9,161 bases of DNA from Actinomycetota bacterium (GTDB lineage: Bacteria; Actinomycetota; Acidimicrobiia; Acidimicrobiales; JACCXE01), in NCBI GenBank assembly GCA_013697265.1, contig JACCXE010000255.1:1-9161 (forward strand). Reading direction: 5' to 3'. Below the pieces are notes generated by a model. It did not search any database and had not been told where the DNA came from. It worked only from the letters and a program-made list of their open reading frames with translations. The translations under genes and the position numbers were made by a program. Each line of letters starts with the position of its first letter. Position 1 is the stretch's first letter. Below, piece after piece: positions 6,059 through 9,161 of this stretch.

Positions 6059-6089
6059 ATTATCCCTGAACATCGGCCGGTTAGACCAA
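6059..6089 (-). promoter_or_regulatory. Possible whiB promoter
   Basis: On the minus strand GATAAT (6064-6059) differs from the -10 consensus by one base. TTGGTC (6089-6084) could serve as -35 with a rather long 19-base spacer. Transcription would start near 6052, just at the inverted repeat, giving a leader of about 65-70 bases. This is motif reading only. Confidence 0.3.
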
Positions 6090-6265
6090 ATTCCCCATTT
6101 ACGGGGTTACGTAAACACTGCCGCCCTGTGGATATACCGTTTGTTTCATGTTATTTCATAGCGTTTTACCGTTCTGAGGCGCGCAGCCAGGGCTAAGCAA
6201 ACGCTCGCGGGTGTTGGCTGGTCCGAGTGCGGAAACCCACTCGGCCGCTCCTAGTATCAGCGCCC

Positions 6266-7594
6266 GTGACCCGCGAAGAAGGCATCGAAGTCGGCGACGA
6301 CGAGGCAGTTCGGCCTGGCCAGCAGAAGCTCGCGTTGAGCCTCGCCGCCGCGGCGATGGTGCCCGGGATCGTGTTGCGCTTCGCCGGCGGCCACCCGCCC
6401 GAGCCCCTCGCCGCGCTCATGTACGGCATGGCCATCGTGGGCGCCGCGTTCCTGCTGAGCTGGGCGGCCGAAGTCGCGCAGCTCGACATTTCCGCTGGGC
6501 TGGCCATCGCGGTACTCGCCTTCATCGCCGTGTTGCCGGAATACGCAGTCGACCTCGTATTCGCCACGAAGGGTGGAAACGCCGCGGAAGCGACGAATTT
6601 CGTTTCCTGTCCGGCCCCCAAGGGGTCCGAGGAATCACCGTGCTCGTTGGCGCTGGCCAACATGACCGGCGCCAACCGGCTGCTCATCGGCGTGGGATGG
6701 TCGCTCGTCGTGTTCCTGGCTTGGCGCCAGTTCAAGAAGCGGGGCGAGCCCGAGCGGGGCAAGGAGATAAAGCTCGACCGCACGCATGCGGTGGAACTGT
6801 CCTACCTGGCCGTGGCCACCGCGTACTCGCTGTTCATTGCGTTGCGCCGTTCGATCACGATCCTCGACGCCGTGTTCCTGGTCGGGTTGTTCATCGCGTA
6901 CACGGTGCGAATCTCGCGGGCGCCGGCCGAAGAACCGCACTTGGTCGGACCGGCCAAGTGGATCGGCACGTTTTCCACGAGGAACCGGCGCATCACCGTG
7001 CTCGGTCTGTTCATCGGCGCGGCCGCCGTGATCGTGCTGGTCGCCGAACACTTCGCCGAAGCCCTCGTCGGCACCGGGGCGTCGCTCGGGGTCAGCGAGT
7101 TCCTCTTGGTGCAGTGGCTGGCTCCGCTGGCGTCGGAGGCACCCGAGTTGCTCGTCGCCGGGCTCTACGCGATCCGGCTGAACACGAACAACGGCCTAGG
7201 CACGCTGGTGTCGTCCAAGGTCAACCAGTGGACACTTCTCGTCGGCACCCTACCGATCGCGTTCGCCATAGCTTCCTCGTCGAACCACGGCTTGCCGATC
7301 GACGGGCACCAACGCGAGGAACTGTTTCTCACCGCGGCCCAGTCCGCGTTCGCCGTTGCGGTGCTCATCAACCTGTCGATGTCGACCAAGGAAGCCAAGG
7401 TGATGTTCGGCCTGTTCGCCTTGCAGTTCATCGCCGGCGCCGTGGGTCCTGAACACATCCACAGCGAGGTCCGCATCGGCACCTCCATCATGTATCTGCT
7501 GCTGGCCACCGGCATTCTCTGGCGTGAGCGCGCCGCGATCCGTCCCCTACTGCGAGACGGTTTCCGAACGTCGTATGAGGAACTGAGCGCGTGA
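6266..7594 (+). CDS. CaCA-superfamily cation exchanger (sodium/calcium exchanger membrane region)
   Basis: A polytopic membrane protein predicted to exchange Ca2+ or another cation against Na+ or H+; the ions cannot be read from sequence. With GTG 6266 it has 442 residues and roughly 10-12 hydrophobic segments. Two alpha-repeats are visible. Repeat 1 has FIAVLPEYAVDLVFA (86-100, acidic E92) and LALANMTGANRLLIGVGW (128-145). Repeat 2 has APLASEAPELLVAG (286-299, E291 and E294) and LVSSKVNQWTLLVG (314-327). A loop of about 20 residues with C115 and C126 splits repeat 1. GTG 6266 is preferred because TAGTAT (6252-6257) ends 8 bases before it, suggesting a leaderless mRNA. GTG 6227 in the same frame would add 13 residues; neither has a Shine-Dalgarno site. 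The gene overlaps glpD by 4 bases (GTGA). Confidence 0.88.
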   Translation: MTREEGIEVGDDEAVRPGQQKLALSLAAAAMVPGIVLRFAGGHPPEPLAALMYGMAIVGAAFLLSWAAEVAQLDISAGLAIAVLAFIAVLPEYAVDLVFATKGGNAAEATNFVSCPAPKGSEESPCSLALANMTGANRLLIGVGWSLVVFLAWRQFKKRGEPERGKEIKLDRTHAVELSYLAVATAYSLFIALRRSITILDAVFLVGLFIAYTVRISRAPAEEPHLVGPAKWIGTFSTRNRRITVLGLFIGAAAVIVLVAEHFAEALVGTGASLGVSEFLLVQWLAPLASEAPELLVAGLYAIRLNTNNGLGTLVSSKVNQWTLLVGTLPIAFAIASSSNHGLPIDGHQREELFLTAAQSAFAVAVLINLSMSTKEAKVMFGLFALQFIAGAVGPEHIHSEVRIGTSIMYLLLATGILWRERAAIRPLLRDGFRTSYEELSA

Positions 7595-9150
7595 CCGTCG
7601 CCTTCGACCGGGCGGCGAACTTGGAGCGGCTCGGCCGCGACAGGTTCGATGTGCTCGTTATCGGAGGCGGTATCACCGGCGCCGGCGTCGCGCTCGACGC
7701 GGTAACGCGTGGCCTGTCCGTGGCGCTGGTCGACAAGGGCGACTTCGCGTCGGGCACGTCGTCCAAGTCCTCCAAGCTGGTGCACGGCGGGCTGCGCTAC
7801 CTCCAGCAGCGCGAGTTCCGCCTCGTCTACGAGAACCTGCACGAACGCCAACGGCTACTGAAAAACGCACCGCACCTCGTATCGCCGCTTCCCTTCCTCA
7901 TACCGATCTTCGGCAAGGACGGCGCGATGTCGGCCGTGCTGGCCAAGGCCTACTCGAGCGCCCTTCGGCTTTACGACCTCACCGGCGGCGTGCGCATCGG
8001 TCATCGCTACTCGCGCTTGTCTAAGGAGGAGGCGGCCAAGCACCTGCCCACGCTGCGGCCCGACCGCCTCGCCGCCGCGTTCCTCTACTGGGACGCGCGA
8101 GCCGACGACGCCCGGCTGACGCTCACGATCGCCCGCACCGCCGCGTCTCGAGGAGCGGTGATGGTGAACTACGCGCCGGTCGCGTCGTTGACCCGAGATG
8201 GGTCGCGCGTCAACGGTGCGGTGCTCGAAGACGGCACCACGGTGCGCGCCGACCTGGTGATCAACGCGACGGGCGTGTGGGCCGACCACATCCAGCGTCT
8301 CGACGGCAGCGCGGAGCCCGTCCGCATCCGCCCAGCCAAGGGCGTGCACGTGACGGTTCGGCGCGAGAAGGTGCCGGCCGACATTGCGGTGGTGGTGAAC
8401 GTGCCCGGCGACCGCCGGTCGATCTTCGTCGTGCCCTGGGGCGACCACGTCTACCTGGGCACCACCGACACCGACTACGACGGCCCGATCGAGAACCCCG
8501 TCTGCACGCCCGAAGACGTCACATACCTGTTGAGCGCGATCAACGCGGCGACCACCGAGACGCTTACCGAGGCCGACGTCGTGGGCACGTGGGCCGGCCT
8601 ACGGCCGCTGGTGGCCGACGCCAAGAGCACGCGCACCGCGGACCTGTCGCGGCGCCACACGGTCACCACATCGCCCGCCGGAGTGATCACGGTCACCGGC
8701 GGCAAACTCACGACGTACCGGGCCATGGCCGAAGACACGGTCGATGTCGCGGTCAAGGCGTTGAAGAGGGGTGCCAAGCGCACGCAGACCAAGCGGCTCC
8801 GCCTCGTCGGCGCCGAAGGCGTGAAGCAACCAGATGGTCACCTCGCCGGTCGATTCGGCAGCGAAGCGGCCGAGGTCAACGCGTTGATCAGCACCGAGCC
8901 GTCGTTGGGCGAGGCGTTGGTGCCGGGGCTCGACTACGTGAAGGCCGAAGCGGTGTGGTCGGCTCGCAACGAGATGGTGCACACGCTGGCCGACGTGCTT
9001 GCTCGGCGCACCCGCGCCCTGCTGCTGGATCGCGACGCCACGCTTGACGCGGCGCAATCAGTTGCGGAACTGATCGCCCCTGAACTTGGCTGGTCCGAAA
9101 CCGACACGAACGCGCAGGTACAGGCGTTCAAGGAGATGGCCAGGACATGA
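7591..9150 (+). CDS. glpD: Glycerol-3-phosphate dehydrogenase (FAD-dependent, aerobic type)
   Basis: GlpD oxidises sn-glycerol 3-phosphate to dihydroxyacetone phosphate and feeds electrons to the respiratory quinone pool from the inner face of the membrane. The 519 residues are close to usual length. The N-terminal dinucleotide motif is VLVIGGGITGAGVALD (21-36), followed by the family hallmark GTSSKSSKLVHGGLRYL (55-71). Later motifs are LVINATGVWAD (222-232), the substrate-side region WGDHVYLGTTDTDYDG (283-298), GTWAGLRPLV (332-341) and TGGKLTTYR (369-377). The C-terminal cap region includes ARNEMVHTLADVLARRTR (458-475). Start GTG 7591 has GAGGAA 8 bases upstream and overlaps the exchanger stop, so it is translationally coupled. 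It overlaps the next gene by ATGA. No truncation or missing motif is seen. Confidence 0.96.
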   Translation: MTVAFDRAANLERLGRDRFDVLVIGGGITGAGVALDAVTRGLSVALVDKGDFASGTSSKSSKLVHGGLRYLQQREFRLVYENLHERQRLLKNAPHLVSPLPFLIPIFGKDGAMSAVLAKAYSSALRLYDLTGGVRIGHRYSRLSKEEAAKHLPTLRPDRLAAAFLYWDARADDARLTLTIARTAASRGAVMVNYAPVASLTRDGSRVNGAVLEDGTTVRADLVINATGVWADHIQRLDGSAEPVRIRPAKGVHVTVRREKVPADIAVVVNVPGDRRSIFVVPWGDHVYLGTTDTDYDGPIENPVCTPEDVTYLLSAINAATTETLTEADVVGTWAGLRPLVADAKSTRTADLSRRHTVTTSPAGVITVTGGKLTTYRAMAEDTVDVAVKALKRGAKRTQTKRLRLVGAEGVKQPDGHLAGRFGSEAAEVNALISTEPSLGEALVPGLDYVKAEAVWSARNEMVHTLADVLARRTRALLLDRDATLDAAQSVAELIAPELGWSETDTNAQVQAFKEMART

Positions 9151-9161
9151 CCAACCGCGGG
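9147..9161 (+). CDS. Start of a further gene in the glpD operon (cut by window edge)
   Basis: ATG 9147 overlaps the glpD stop as ATGA, the same junction type as elsewhere in this window. AAGGAG at 9130-9135 lies 11 bases upstream. Only five codons (MTNRG) are inside the window, so the product cannot be identified. Confidence 0.6.

Larger units (their letters stand above)
5986..6265. promoter_or_regulatory. Divergent intergenic region between whiB and the cation exchanger gene
   Basis: About 280 bases with no gene seen. It is clearly more AT-rich than its surroundings: by hand count the lines at 6061-6120 and 6121-6180 are about 48% and 45% GC. It holds an inverted repeat (6037-6052), a TTACGTAA palindrome (6107-6114), a short CCCC/GGGG stem (6093-6106), two TTTCAT copies 10 bases apart (6144, 6154) and two TACCGTT copies 32 bases apart (6135, 6167). 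It probably carries promoters for both flanking genes. Confidence 0.6.

Noticed and set aside
6093..6106. CCCC-N6-GGGG stem in the whiB upstream region as a separate operator.
   Set aside because: Four base pairs in a GC-rich genome are easily due to chance; noted only as part of the intergenic region.
5534..6196. Long plus-strand open frame running through the permease end, whiB and the intergenic region.
   Set aside because: It is arginine-rich frame-shadow sequence that overlaps two well-supported genes on both strands.

Overview
The window reads as high-GC actinobacterial chromosome. The strongest marker is a WhiB-type Fe-S regulator (5755-5985, minus), a family essentially confined to Actinobacteria and their phages. 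GTG/TTG starts and start codons with no Shine-Dalgarno site (apparently leaderless) fit this. A lineage such as Acidimicrobiia is plausible but is inference only. No rRNA, tRNA, CRISPR array, insertion sequence or transposase was seen.

Layout. (1) 1-1301, minus strand: an acyl-CoA dehydrogenase gene runs into the first 48 codons of trpD (anthranilate phosphoribosyltransferase), which leaves the window at base 1. (2) 1325-1912, plus: a GNAT acetyltransferase, divergent from the dehydrogenase with only 23 bp between start codons. (3) 2021-5741, plus: a tight five-gene operon encoding a secreted four-cysteine protein, a small lipoprotein, a membrane-fusion (HlyD-like) adaptor, a MacB/LolD-type ATPase and a MacB/FtsX-type permease. 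(4) 5755-5985, minus: whiB, convergent with the operon. (5) 5986-6265: an AT-rich divergent intergenic region with repeats and palindromes. (6) 6266-9161, plus: a CaCA-family cation exchanger, glpD (glycerol-3-phosphate dehydrogenase) and the first five codons of another gene, all overlapping by 4 bases.

The most interesting part is the five-gene operon. A secreted protein of no family I recognise, with two possible disulfides, is encoded directly upstream of a two-cysteine lipoprotein and a complete adaptor-ATPase-permease set. The arrangement suggests an exported effector or bacteriocin-like product with an accessory or immunity lipoprotein and its own transport or resistance machinery. A distant relation to lactococcin 972-type bacteriocins is a hypothesis based on layout and a loose sequence resemblance; a profile search would decide it. 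The flanking genes look like ordinary metabolism (fatty acid oxidation, tryptophan synthesis, glycerol phosphate oxidation).
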